Source: Cyclospora cayetanensis
Taxonomy: Eukaryota; Apicomplexa; Conoidasida; Eucoccidiorida; Eimeriidae
NCBI RefSeq assembly: GCF_002999335.1
Contig: NW_020312114.1
Span: 1 to 64,000 of the forward strand
DNA: 64,000 bases
Reading direction: 5' to 3'
Part shown: one piece after another, positions 46,790 through 59,073 of the stretch
How positions within the stretch are numbered: the first letter of the stretch is position 1
How the letters are laid out: each line of letters begins with the position of its first letter
The notes under the pieces: generated by a model
The model's database searches: none
What the model was told of the DNA's origin: nothing
The model's input: the letters and a program-made list of their open reading frames with translations, nothing else
Translations under genes and position numbers: made by a program

Positions 46790-49700
46790 GCGCCTGGGCT
46801 ACGGGCGCCACCACGGCTGCTGGTGCTTGGGGGAAGGAAGAACGAGAGGCAAAGGAACCGAGGTGGCTGAAATCTAGAGGCCTCAACTGCAGGAGGAGGC
46901 ATGAGTCCTGTCCGGTGTCTCGGCAGCTCTAGGAGGAATTCGCGCAAAGCGCCGACGTTGCCGCATCGGAAGACGCCGGTACTGCTGCTATCGCAGCAGT
47001 CAATGCAGGGCCCTCGGCACGCAGGAAGCAAATCAGAGCACCCCGAATTCGCGTCTTTGTGAATGCCTTTCCCCTTGGTTTAACAAGCAGTCTGGCGAGA
47101 CGAGCCCCCATGAAGCAGCACCAGCACTCAGCTGGAGGCTATGTTAAGGGCGCTCCAAGCCCCAGCGCTCGCAAGCGGCGGCTGTCTACAGAGCGGTGCT
47201 TCGGTCTGCTCGCAGCGGAGGGCAAAGAGATGAGTGAAAAGGGGCGCCTTGCTGCTCTTACCGCAAACTGCTCGCAATGCTGCGAGGAGTTGCACTCAAA
47301 GGGCCCTGGGAGGATCCGCCGCAAGATAGTCCGAAGTCCCTTAATATAAAAGAACATAAAAAGGAGGAGAAAAGGAAGAAACCTGCCACCGACTCGGACT
47401 GCTGCAGAGCTGCCCCACTTTCAGCGGCTCTTCTGCCCGCCACAGCTCCGACGCCTTTGCGTACTAATGACCCCTTGGATAAGGGTATCCCGAGGAAACA
47501 CCCCCTAATTTTATGTTTTTTATCATGTATAATTTTATTACGTATCAAATGGGCTATTTCTTGCCACAGTTTCACCTAGAGTCACTCCACATTGCACCCC
47601 TAATACGCCACAGTCCGCTGTTGGTCCGGCACGGCCTGATACACTGCATTTTTTGCCTGGTGTCTGGGTGAAGGGTTCTGAAATTTTGCTATGCTTGTAG
47701 ACAGAAAGTACAGAAAAGCGCTTTGAACATTTCTCTTACCGTTCGCTGCTCTTGCAAAAGCTTTCCTTGGTCTGTCTGCTTCCTGTATGTGTTTGCATCC
47801 AACACTACGAGTGCCTCCGCGTTTCCTCAGCACCTGGTGCGCTCATTCATAACCGCTCTTCTCTTGTCGGTTTCCTCAATTTAAATTCAAAAAGGCTATT
47901 CTTAACTGCTAGTAGTCACCTGTGGCACCCCCGCACACATGGGAAGCAGGGTGTGTGCATCCCTGAAAGTGCACTAGGAAAATGGCGGGTACCGCGTGCC
48001 TCATCAGGGCATCCTGCACACGGAGCACCTGACCTGAAGCCCGTGAAACGCTCTCAAAATTTTACACCGCCGCTATCCAATCGTCCCCAAGAGGTCTCCT
48101 ATCCCGCCGTCCTCACCCCATTCAGCCCCAGCCTGACATCTTGAAAGCACACAGTGCTCAAGAAGCTACACCCTCTGAGCAGTCGAAACATGTGTATACA
48201 GTCACAGGCTGTGACTTGAAGCACACTGCCGTAGTATGCAGACATGCCGCATGGAGTCAGTTTCCCTATGCAACACCAGCGACCTCGCTACATTGTCCTT
48301 ACGCCTTACTAAATCTTTTTGACAAACGCCTACTGCAGTAGCGATTAGAAAAACGTGGGGTAGACCGCTTGAATCAAGCCTTGTTCGCTCGCTGACCCAT
48401 CTGTACAACTCTTGGAGCGTCCTTCCGCGTGTTGCATGCCATGACCACGGCCTACTCCGGTGCACGAAATCCTAAATCCTTTCTATCGATGGTGCCTGTA
48501 CGCAGACACTTAGCTCCAGACTCAATACAAGCTGAAGATAAAGTGCTGGACGGTGCAGGGGAACTCCCTTCTTTCTCCTGCCCGCGCCCCTTAAAGTTCC
48601 CACATGAGGCAGGATGGGCGGCTGGGGTGCTTGTAACTGTGCCCTCTCAGCACTCCAAGCATTCACGGCTACTTTCACATGTAATCTAGCAAAAATGCAC
48701 GCATCACCACGTCCTTTTATCGGTCAAATAGCACCTTGCAAAATAAATTAGGATATGCCAACCGGAAACTAAGCGGTAATTTCAGCAGTTTTACTTCGTT
48801 GAATGTGACTAGTGTAGCATAAAGTGTATGAGTGTAGCCAGGCTCACTACACTAAGTCCCGCCTTTAAGCTCACTGTTGGAAAGATGCTCTTCTTTAAGC
48901 AGTAAAGGCTTGGTACCCCTACAAGCTGACCGGTGCATACATGCCGGTAGACAGTCCTGCACACTTCGTTGATCAAGTTTCCACAGCAAGGCTTCATTAT
49001 GAGTCTCTCACTGGAGGATGGCCAGGTGCGGCAAGGGATTCAATGCTTTTTCGTAATTCGACAACTCGAAAGCATTCACAAAGATCAAGCCATACCCGAG
49101 CCTGTTATAAGCGAAGCCTCGGCACCATCTACTACACCAGTCATATTCAACTACGAAATATAAAGGGTTTTACCACTTGGCTTGTCTGGTCTTACGTCCC
49201 AGGTTTCGCACACTAGCACAAGCTTAGTATGATAGGAGTCAAAGTTGTGTGCGTATGTGCCAAATGCTAAGTTCAGCTAGCCGTGAATGCTCGGAGTGCT
49301 AAAAGGATGCAGCTACTCGCATCCTAGCTGTCTCTTTCGCCTAATGTCTGTAACGGTAAGGCGAGCAGTAAGGAAAAGCGGGGTATCGATTTTAACACTT
49401 TGAGAACTCTCTATTAAGCGTGTATTGAGTCTTGACTTAAGTGTGTCCCTAGGGAGACCTTCGGGGGGGCGTTGCACAGAGCAACCGGGGGATGGGATGC
49501 TTGTATAGTAGCAGACTGTAGCTCTGTTCAAGTTAAAAAGGTCTATTAGATTGTCGCTCTCCACAAGGACACCCTAGGATGGGCTTCTCAGGGGTTCAGC
49601 GAGACGAGTTGAAGAAAAACTGCGTGGGTGACTACAGCGCAGCTCCCTCGAGTTCCTTCAAAGATCTTTAAGCTGCAAGCACACCAGAGGGGACGAGCTG

Positions 49701-50545
49701 CAGCACGCGAGCCTTCGATTCTCCATGCAAATTGCATATTACAGGTTTTGATCGTTTTGGCTTGACCCTGTGTTGTGAGTCGTCGTTGGGGGACTGTCCG
49801 ATGTCAATTCATGCTGGTTGTACGCCCCCGAAGTTTCCGTCTATCCTAAGAGAAGTCCGCTTGTTTGTTCGGCCTCTAGGCGTAAACGCACGACTGCCTC
49901 TCATGCAAAGGGCCCTCAGAAGTCTGTCCGTCCTGACAGATGATTCTGTGTTTGTCCACTGAGCGACAGGAGGAGTTCCCCGTGCACCTTTTTACGAGAA
50001 GCGATGGTCAGCTCCTGTGCTATTCATAAATCGTGTCAGACTACGATGGTGTAGTTAAAAATCGTACGTCTATGTGCGAGTTTTTTGGAGTGCCACGAAG
50101 GCAAGCAACCCCACCTGCATGAACACGGTGGTCGCCACGGCAGCCGCCCATTCCTGCTGCAACTCCCCAGCGCCCCTTTTGCCCCCTCTTTTCAATGCCC
50201 ATGTTAGCCTGAAGCCCTATACTGTAAATGTAGATTCTCTTTAGTGTCAACGACCGCTTCCAGGCCGCCTTAGTGTGAGGGGGGGCCTTCCACCTGCACC
50301 GTGCGCCGTTTGCTTATACACCCGAAACGGTTTCTCTTGGGGGCAGATCTTTGTCCTTCAGTCATTCCATCTATATTAAACCTACATTATCGCGCTCTCT
50401 TCCATTCCCTGCACCAAAGCTCCCGCCCACAACCTTAATTGAACCGAGGAAATCCCGCCCTCTCCCTCCCTACTTCCCTCCCCTTGATCCTAGGCGTTCT
50501 TCGGTGGAGTGACTGCCCACGAGTTGCCTCCTGTCATACCGTGCC
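46790..50545. other. Long intergenic region upstream of EB1
   Basis: The first 600 bases are G/C-rich with an open plus frame (47059-47349, starting MNAFPLGLTSSLARRAP) that could be a small exon but has no recognisable domain. From 47.5 to 50.4 kb the DNA is repeat-poor with only short frames. The last 200 bases before EB1 are C-rich, consistent with a 5' UTR. Confidence 0.4.
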
Positions 50546-51922
50546 ATGAGTCTAACGACCGCTTCCCCGGCGCCCTCCTCGGCGGGCTGCCAGCGTGATG
50601 CAGATCCCAGTAGCGTGGGCATGATGGAGGGGGCCTTCTTTGTCAGCCGCACGGAGCTTTTGGACTGGGTAAACAGCACTTTGGGCCTTAGCCTCTCTCG
50701 GGTGGAGCAGTGCGCATCAGGCTGCGTTTACTTGCAGGCGCTAGACTGCCTCTTCGGGCCAAGAAGCCGCGTCGCCATGAGCAAGGTGAAGTGGGCTGCA
50801 AGGCACGAATACGAATTCGTGCAGAATTACAAATTGCTGCAGGCGGCGTTTGATGCTCATGACGTGCACAAGCACATAGAAGTCAGCAGGCTGGTAAAGG
50901 CCAAGTACCAGGACAACCTCGAGTTCCTACAGTGGCTTAAAGCCTTCTGCGATCGACAAGCCTCCGTCTACGCCACAGACGTTCCGTATGATCCAATAGA
51001 ACGCAGGCGGGTAAGATTACTGAGCCCTATGCAGGCAAAAAGAGGTCCCCACGGCCGATGCGTGTTCATGCCTTGGGTGCTTGGGGTTCGCGTTATACAT
51101 CACAGATGCTTCGGTGCTGTCTCTTTGTGCGTGCGCGCTTTCGGCCAGTTTTTGCCAATTTTCGTGCGTATCTTCTGCGTCAGCGTGTGGAGGGAGACGG
51201 GGGAAAAGAGGGGTCGAAAAAGTGGGGGAAGCACAGAGGGAGGAAGGGGGGAATATGGGGCGGAAATAGAGGGAGGAAGCGGGAAAAACGGATGGGAAGA
51301 AGGGGAAAGATGAGGGGAAAGACGCTTTTTTGTGGAAATACTGGCATTCTCTGGTCGTGCAAATGTTGCATTTGGCCCCCAACGCCTCCTCCGGCCATGG
51401 TCTATTTTGCATGTATTCAGGTGCCGTGTGTTTGTGTTTGTGTGTTTGTGTGCGCTCTTACAGTTGGGGGTGGGGCCCTTCCCTGCGTGGGCCCCAGTGG
51501 GCCCCGAGGCAGCACCCCCCCGGAAGCCTCTTGCAGCGTTTGCCTCTTCGACTGCAGCAGCGAAGCCAACGGCATCAGCGAACGCACTCAATCGGTGCAG
51601 CGTGCTGCACAAGCAGCAGAAACCAGCAGCAGCAGGAGCAGCAGCAGTGGGCCACTCCAGCGGCCCTCTGCAGAAAAGGCAGCATCTGCAGCAGCATGAG
51701 CAGCAGCGCAGTAGTAGGGGCGACTCTGCGGAGGCAACGGCAGCCGCTGTGGCGTCTCTGCAAGGCGAGCTTCAGCAAGCCATCCTAGAGCGCGATTTCT
51801 ATTACAGCAAACTCCGGAGAATCGAAATCTTGTGCGCTACTCCCGGGCAGGAGACGCTGAGTGTCGCCGAGGTACAGGCGATCCTGTATGCGAAAGACCA
51901 TGAAGAGACCCCAGAAGCTTAG
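50546..51922 (+). CDS. EB1: EB1-family microtubule plus-end-binding protein
   Basis: Two exons, 50546-51010 and 51464-51922, give 307 residues. Intron: GTAAGA...CTCTTACAG. Residues 27-145 form the EB-type calponin-homology domain (SRTELLDWVN, KVKWAARHEYEFVQNYKLLQ, KYQDNLEFLQWLKAF), which binds growing microtubule ends. A 90-residue Ala/Pro/Gln linker replaces the usual short one. The C-terminal EB homology coiled coil is clear (LERDFYYSKLRRIEILC, then VQAILYAKD). The protein ends EETPEA and so lacks the EEY tail that recruits CAP-Gly partners in animals and yeast. Apicomplexan EB1 acts on spindle microtubules. The first ATG (GCCATGAG) adds 25 residues ahead of MMEGAFFVS; either start is possible. 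Confidence 0.93.
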
Positions 51923-53410
51923 AAAAGACGCACTGGCGTTAAAAAGGAGGAAGCGCGGCGGCGCAGCAGAGGGAAGCCTCACTGCGAGTAGCCCACAAGA
52001 AGGGGCCGGGGAAAAGGGAACGGGTGAAACATTTCAGTTCTGCATGTTACATTCGTCTGACAGTCATCTGCTGCCCTTTGCTAGTGCAGAGGGTGCCCAT
52101 AGGCCCGCGCTAACATACATGCACGCGTGTAGCTACATGCGCATACATCCTATGTATATCGATCTGTATAAATAAAGGCTCTTCAAAAGCCCCAAGGGAG
52201 TACGAAGAGTTTGAACGATGCGCTAACGCATGTATGTAGTACATGGATAAATGGCGTTTTCCCGCACTCATCGGTGAGACTCCCAGTTTGCGCGTCCTTC
52301 CGGAGAGGCTGAAAAGCCTCTGCTGCATACCGCCGCCATGTCTTTTGTTGCTATGACGGCAGCAGGGGCGGACTGCGAAGCGGCTGCCTCTGCGTTCGCA
52401 GTGAATGACAGCAGCCTCGACAGCTCTTAGGGTGCTGAACCACTGCCCTTTCCCCCCTTCCTCCCTCTCCCTCTCTGCCCCTTTCCCTCCTCTCCCCCGT
52501 TGCAGCGCATCGGAAGACTCTCGCCTCGATACCTCCCATGGAGGCTTCGCTCAAAAGAAGGCACTCCTGGCGCCGGGGTAGGTGGTGCTTTCTTGGTCTC
52601 GGTCGTTTGGGTGTACAACACTGTGGAATGAAAAGCGCCAAGAGGCAGTGAGCCGCCGGCTCTGTTCAAATAGTTCAAATTCGAGAATCAAGACGCTTGC
52701 ATGCCACACGCGGGTACCTCAACTCACTCTTACGGGGCAGGAGCGACTGACAGACGGGCGCAATGATCTGCGTTTAGGGTGTCTCGCTCCCGCAGTGTGC
52801 CCGTGGATCTGTCCCCCTGTGTCTTGGCAAGTTTGCGCGAAGCACAAAACCGTTCATGGGGGTCTTTTTTGATAGGTAGTCACGATCTGCATTTCAAAAA
52901 GCGTCTATAAAACTGCAGGTGCGGCTACAGCCGTTGCCGTTCTCGGGTCGATCGGGGGGGGAGGGCCCCCTGCTGAGGGGCCCCTCACTTCGAAGGGGGC
53001 GAAGGCGTGAGGCGGCGCTGCTGGGGAGGGCATGGGCGAGAGGACCGCGATCTTGAAGCGCGGTCGAGCGGGAACACCATCAAAAAGCTTTAAAAATTAG
53101 AAAAAAGGGTTTTAAAAGAGGGTTTTCCTCTCGCACTTTACGCGCTTTCTAGGCAGCGGCAGATGGGAAGCATTGACCTTTCGCTTCCCAAGGACCGGTG
53201 GGTGGTGGGAGCTCCTTGCGAAAAAAGTACAGGCCGTACAGAGACATGCAGCAGCGAAATAGTGCGCTGTGTGGCTTACTGCTGCTCGTCTAAAGCACTG
53301 AGAGAAGAAGACTCGACAACAAGCAACAGCAGCTGCAGTGCGTTGCCACAGCTGTTCAGCATCGACAGCGGCCGCAGTATTTACCCCCAAGCCCAACGAG
53401 CACCGTTACA
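51923..53410. other. Intergenic between EB1 and the AAA ATPase
   Basis: No supported exon. C-rich and G-rich patches occur (52450-52500, 52950-53010). A frame from an ATG at 53163 (MGSIDLSLPKDRW) overlaps the AAA start in another frame and might be an upstream exon. Confidence 0.4.
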
Positions 53411-56400
53411 ATGCGTGTATCATGTCCAGGCGAGCCGATAGCGAGAACTCAAGCTGCAGGGGCAGAAGCCGCAGCGGAGGACATGTCGAAGCACCCTTCT
53501 TCGCTGCATCCATGCTGTACAGACTTCCTGCCAAATGTAGCAGTCGCATCAGCAGCAAGGAATGGCGGCTGGCTCGTCCTAAAGCCCTGCCTCAGCGGTG
53601 ACAGCAGCAACAGCAGTGACAGCAGCAACAGCAGTGACAGCAGTGACAGCAGCAACAGCAGCAACAGCAGTGACAGCAGCAACAGCAGCAACAGCAGTGA
53701 CAGCAGCAACAGCAGTGACAGCAGCGACAAGGAACATGCTAGCATCAGCAGCAACAAGGCGGGCCGTACAGGCTCTTCTTACAAGTGGTGCTGGACGGAC
53801 TTTGCAGCAGACGACGTTTTGAAGACAGCGCCGTCTTCCCAACCAGCCACTTTAAAATCCCCATCATCAGAAACACCGCCATCAGAAACATTAGCATCGG
53901 AAACATTAGCAGCTCAAGCAGAAGAAGCAGCACTGGAGGGTCTTGCTGCGTCATACTGTGCGCACCCTGCCGCCTTGCTGCATCGCCAGGCGTTCGGCGA
54001 TTATCTGTTGCTGCTGCAGCAGCAGCAACACCAATGGCTGCAAGATATTTGCAGCTGCTGCCACGCAGGCAGAGAGACGCAGCTATGCGAGCTGCTGCAG
54101 CATGTGCATGACGCGTTCGCCTTCACGTTTTTCAGGGAGGCAGCGGCAGCAGCAGCCGCAGCTGCTGCAACGTCACCCCGCCTAGCAGGAGAAGAGGCTG
54201 GTGCTGAGGACAGAAATGATGCAGAAGCCTCTGCTTTAGCGGCGGCAGCAGCTGCAGCGAGTGCTGCTCACAAGGCTAATCGTGCCCCTCCACACGGATT
54301 TCTCATAGAATGTGGTCCAGGCAAGTCTCATAGCAATCAGGTGTCCATACACACATACATATACAAATATATATATTACACATATACATAGATTTATATA
54401 CATACATACAACCGGCCGGTGCGGTTGTGTAGGTGTTACTGATGGTCGAAATTTGTGAGATGCTGCATGCACACTTCCATACATACATACATGCATACAT
54501 TCCCCCTTCCCACTGCTGCTGCTGCTGCGTCTGTTGTTGAGAGTGCTAAGTTCTGCTTCTCGTTACAAAAACTGCTCCTGCTGCTGCATCCGTTTTTCTT
54601 TGCGAGGCGCTTGGGATTGCAAAAAGCACTCCTGCAGATCTGTGAGTTTTGGGGGTTTGTTGTTTTTTAATGGCGGTGCAGGTCAAGGCGTGCGGCACTT
54701 TTGTCGCGCCATAGCGGCTCACGCGCCTTGGCTGCGGCGGTCTAAAAGGTTCCCTGCTGCTACGGATGCAGATCAAGGCGATGCAGCAACAGAAACAGCA
54801 ACGGAGACAGCAACAGCAGCGAAAGCAGCAAGAGCAGCAACAGCAACAGAAGCAGCAGCAGCATCGTCGTGCGAGACTTGTGGATCAGCGGATGGCGGCG
54901 GCGCGGTCATAATCCGCATGAGTCTGTATGCGAGCCGCTCCCTGCCCCCCATCAGCAGCAGCAGCAGGAGCACGAGCAGCAGCAGCAGCTTCATTCGCGG
55001 AGGCGGCTACACTCAGCAGCTGCCGGAGAGGCAATTGCCTGCGCTCCGAGAGGGGCAAAGCGTTGCTTCGACGCGGCTTTTTTGCTGTGTCGCGGAGGCC
55101 CTTCGTGGCAGCCAAGCTGCCGCCTCTGCTGCCGCTGACGCTGCTCCAAAAACTGTTGCATGCGTCCAGCTTTCGCTGCAGCAACAGCTCTCAGCAGTGC
55201 TTGCAGAAGCTCGTGCGCGGCAGCTTTTGTTCAGGAAGACCCTTCGGCGTCTGTTAGAGCCGCCTTCGTGCGAACAGCAGCAGCTGCCGCAGCCCCCTTT
55301 GACGCGTCTCCAGTTGAGCTTGCTGCTTTCTGCAGGCGGTGCTGTGTTTGTTGTGCTGGAGGGCCTTGCGTCGTTTGGACAGCTGCAGCAACAGCTGTCA
55401 GGCAGGAGCAGCAGCAGCCGCAGCGGCAGCAAAGGGGGGGGGCGGGATGTGTCGTTACGGAGCGTGATGCTGCAGCTGCTGTCCTCCTTTGCTGCAGCAT
55501 GCAGCAGCGAGGGGCTTATGGTGTTTGTGCTTACGCCGTTCAGTGCTGTGGACGCTGCTGGCACCATGCCTGCTGCGCTTTCCACGAAGGGTTTGCTGCC
55601 GCTGCGGCAGCGTCTCGGAGAGCTTCTGGGGGAGGATATGCTGCAGCCGTCCCTCATAGAGGGGGTGCTCTCGCTGCCTTGTACCTTGTCGGAGGAGCAG
55701 CGCGCAGACATCTTGCAGCTGCTGCTCCGGCGGGTGTTCTCCGCAGCAGCAGCAGCCCCTGCTGCAAAAGCCACCGAGCGTCAGATCCGGAAGCTGGCAC
55801 GGTGAGGCTTTTGAGGCTTTCGTGCTGACCTCGGCCTGTCTCTGTGCTACTACGCACATGCAGCACTCTGGCCAGTCAATAGTTGTGGTGATGGTGGTAA
55901 TGCTGCTGCTGCTAGGGCATTATTGGTGGCTTGTTATGAAGGGGGCCTGGCGGCTGCATTGAACTCTTCCGCTGCCAAGCGAGACGCTCCTCCTGTTGGC
56001 ACCTTGCAACTGCCACTAGCTTTTGCTGCTTGCGCTGTGTCTGCAGCCTGGGAGCCCTATGGAGTTGCGGCTTCTCGGTAGCTGATCTGCGCTGTCTCGT
56101 GAGTGCCGCTGTATCCAGCTGCATGCAACAGCAACTGCGCAGCGGCGGTGCGGGCAGCAAGGGCAGCAGCAAGGGCAGCGACAACACATGCAGCGAGTGC
56201 AGTGGCAGCAAATGCAGCAAATGCAGTGGCAACAAGAACGGAATGTTGAGTGCTGCAAATCTCCGAGAGGCGTTGCTCTCTGTATGCCCATCCGCCGTTC
56301 GGCTGATGCACGTGGGGGCAGTGCAGCGGGTATTCCCGCCGCTGTCCAGCCCGCAAAATGCGGAAGACAATGAGCTTTTTGCAAATTCTGCAGGATCTCC

Positions 56401-56965
56401 CTCCTCCGCTGCACGGCTCACTTATTTCACGTATACCCGCAGCAGAAGCTGCAGCGACACCTCCGGATACTCGGACACGTGCAGCAGCAGCGATGCGAGT
56501 GGAAGGGCCAGCGATGAGAGCAGCAGCGACGGGGAGCAACTCAGCAGCAGGAGGCAGTGCAGCAGGACGAGGTGTTGGTGTGGGAGCTGCCGTTTGAGAA
56601 CCTCTTTCGGTCTGGCAGCCGTCATCGGGCAGCGCCTGCTGGTGCGGCGGCTGCGAAACGAAGTGATCGAGCCCTTTAAGCGTCGAATTCGCCAACTCTC
56701 TGATGCTGCTGCGCTTCCTCATGCTGAGCTTGCGACAACTCCACTGGGGTATATTCTGGAGGGACCTGCAGGGGCTGGTAAGGATGCAACTGCATCGTAA
56801 AGCATGCGTGCGATGATCTTCCCGCCTGTCCAAATACGTCTTCCGTAAACGCTTCCTAGGCCTACCAGTCGCGCTGCTCGTCACCTGGTCCTATTTTCGA
56901 TGAGACACTCCCTAGCGCAGCGGCTTCTGCATTGCTGGGCCTGGCTTGGCTTCCCTACATCTCTC

Positions 56966-57003
<38 letters not shown>

Positions 57004-57063
57004 TACAGATGTAAAATATACACAATGGACATCTACATACGTATATCTATATATATCTACATC

Positions 57064-57095
<32 letters not shown>

Positions 57096-58104
57096 GATGT
57101 ATGTAGTCTTTTCTGGACGTTGCAACGGCCCGTGTCACCAGCCGTCATGAGAGTCTGTCGCCGTGTCTCTCTCTCACTCTCTCCTTGTTTCTCCTCAGTA
57201 CAACTAGAACCGCTATGCCGCTGTTTCTGCTGCAGGCAAGTCCTTTATCTGTGGCTGCATAGCGCATTCTGCGGGCGCTATTTTCGTGCGGGTGTCGGCG
57301 GCCGACTTGCTGCGAAAGGAGGTGGCGGCTGCAGATAAGCAGCTGCTGCGAATTTTTGCTTCCTTGCGCTCATGCATCCCTGCGGTGCTGCTCATCGAGG
57401 ACATCGACATCCTTTGCAGCAGTGATGGTAGCAGTAAGGTCGCAGGAACGCTTTTGCAGCAGCTTGATGAAATTGCACTTAGTAGGGCCTTTAGCAGAGA
57501 GGAAGGGTCAAGGCGAGCTGCAGCAGGCGTGCTGCTCCTTGCCACTGCGCGAGACGCCACGCGGATTGATTCCAGGCTCCTTGTTGTAAGGCTTGCTGCT
57601 TGCGCGTGCTTGCTTCTTTGTGACGGCTGTGTGACGCTGCTTCTTTGTGGCTGCGAAGGCGGCGGCTCAGCGCATGCCACTCCATCTGTGGCCTTTTACG
57701 TGCCGGTTCATGCGCATGCGCTGCAGCCTCACCGCCTCGGCGGGATCTTCACGTTAGAAGGCAGCAGCGGGAGCAGCAGCAGCGACGTCGCTTCCGCAGT
57801 TGCTGCGGCGGCAGCATTGCTGCAGCGCTGTCTCATTGGTCGCTGCAGCCCCTCCATCCGGAGGCGAGACTTGCGGCAGCTGATGCACGAGCTTGTAAGC
57901 TACAGCAGGCAAGACCCCTCAGAGGTAGCGAGGGGAGAGGTAGAGCCTCTATCGGCCTCCTTGTGTGTGTCTTTATGCCAAGAGGCCGCTGTCGCTGCAG
58001 TAAGGCGGCAGCGACAGAGTGCTGAGCAGCAGCGCGGTGTATTTATTGAGCTTTGCGACCTTAAAGAGGTAGTTTGCCGCTACAAGTTACAAGCGCGGCG
58101 ATGA
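53411..58104 (+). CDS. Tandem AAA ATPase with degenerate first and intact second ATPase domain
   Basis: Five exons in phase: 53411-54320, 54682-55801, 56047-56777, 57236-57585 and 57727-58104, giving 1162 residues. D1 spans exons 1-3: Walker A is degraded (CGPGQGVRHF, no Lys-Ser/Thr), Walker B lacks the Asp-Glu pair (AVFVVLEGLASF), and a lid helix remains (GFSVADLRCL). D2 has GPAGAGKS (split by intron 3) and Walker B LLIEDIDIL, then LLLATARDATRID and a C-terminal lid (CQEAAVAAVRRQ). This degenerate-D1/active-D2 plan is that of PEX1/PEX6-like type II AAA proteins, but no diagnostic N-domain is seen, so the subfamily is open. Intron 1 uses a GC donor (CCAG|GCAAGT). Intron 4 is 141 bases, in frame and stop-free. 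Low-complexity features are (DSSNSS)n near 53600-53720 and Ala/Gln runs. Confidence 0.88.
53600..53727. repeat. GACAGCAGCAACAGCAGT coding repeat
   Basis: An 18-base unit with 9-base sub-steps (GACAGCAGC/AACAGCAGT) encodes alternating DSS and NSS triplets in the AAA N-terminal exon. Confidence 0.85.
54338..54505. repeat. TA/CA-rich microsatellite in AAA intron 1
   Basis: ACACATACATATACAAATAT and related TACATACATACATGCATAC runs, all inside the GC-AG intron. Confidence 0.8.
56966..57098. repeat. TA microsatellite cluster in AAA intron 3
   Basis: Two TA blocks (about 56970-57003 and 57040-57097) separated by a short unique sequence, inside the intron that splits the D2 Walker A. Confidence 0.85.
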
Positions 58105-59073
58105 TGAGTGACTGCGGCTGTCTGTCCGCCGCTGGCCCTCTCACTCCGCGGGTAGCTATACGAAGGACAGAGAGAGAGCGCTACGATTGCTGCGGGAGAG
58201 TCGAACTGCGCTAAGACAGCCGCCGCATGCAGCGTAAAGCAGTGCTGCCACGGGAATTTGGCTTTTTCAATGTTGCTTCTGCGGCCTTGCTGGCCTTACG
58301 TATCCCTAATGCGTTCGTTCCATACTGCGCTATATATTACAGATATATACGAAGCTCTACTCGGGGTTGCGGTCAAAGTTACATACACATATATATATAT
58401 ATATATATATACATAAACATATACATACACATACACACGGGAGAAGCAGCGTAACAAAAACAACTTTCCCTGACGAGGAGACGCCGCGTTCGCGGCATGC
58501 GGCTTAGGACCTGTGGCCGCAAATAAAAGCGCTGATAATTATTCTCTTTCGAATCGCCAACAACGCCCTCCCCGTAAGCGTCTGCTTGTGCGTCCTCTTC
58601 GGCGGCTGCAGCGGTTGCTGCTGCTTGCTGCTCCTGCAGCAGTGCAGCGTGCTTCAATAAGCGCCCCCCTCTGCTGTCCGCAGGCAGCAAGCCTCTTCCC
58701 CCCTTCCTTGCAGCAAATCCTGCTCAGCAGCAGCCGCCGCAACGGCCGCGTGACACCCCGCCAACATGATGCCTGAGACGGGGCATACACTTTTTTCCAA
58801 TTCTCCAGCCGCTTCCATGCGCGTGCAATGCAAGCCGCACCAGTGCAGCTGACCACTCTCAGCCCACCGATACACATCATCGCCTGCAAAAATCACGCTG
58901 CAGCGCGTGCCTGCACAGACATGGCTCGAGGCTGCTGGGCCGCCCAAGAGGGTATCTGCTGCCGAGGGAAGCGCAGAAGACGCTGAGATAGCCACATTGG
59001 CACAAAGAAAGACGCTTACTGCAGCCGCCGCACGAGCCTCAGCCCCCGCTACAGCTGCCTGCTGCTCGGGGGC
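58105..59073. other. Region between AAA gene and F-box gene, with a TA/CA microsatellite
   Basis: A TA/CA run sits at about 58380-58440. A possible minus exon at 58654-58890 is listed separately. I see nothing else. Confidence 0.4.
58654..58890 (-). CDS. Possible exon of an unrecognised minus-strand gene
   Basis: After an acceptor-like CGTGATTTTTGCAG, one frame reads DDVYRWAESGQLHWCGLHCT then ELEKSVCPVSGIMLAGC and runs to a stop at 58654. The Trp/Cys/His pattern looks like real protein, perhaps a small metal-binding fold, but I cannot name it. Upstream exons would lie near 58890-59030, where a strong donor (GTAAGC) ends at about 59018. It is not in phase with the F-box gene, so it is probably a separate small gene or chance. 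Confidence 0.25.
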   Translation of the reverse strand, partial: FAGDDVYRWAESGQLHWCGLHCTRMEAAGELEKSVCPVSGIMLAGCHAAVAAAAAEQDLLQGRGEEACCLRTAEGGAY

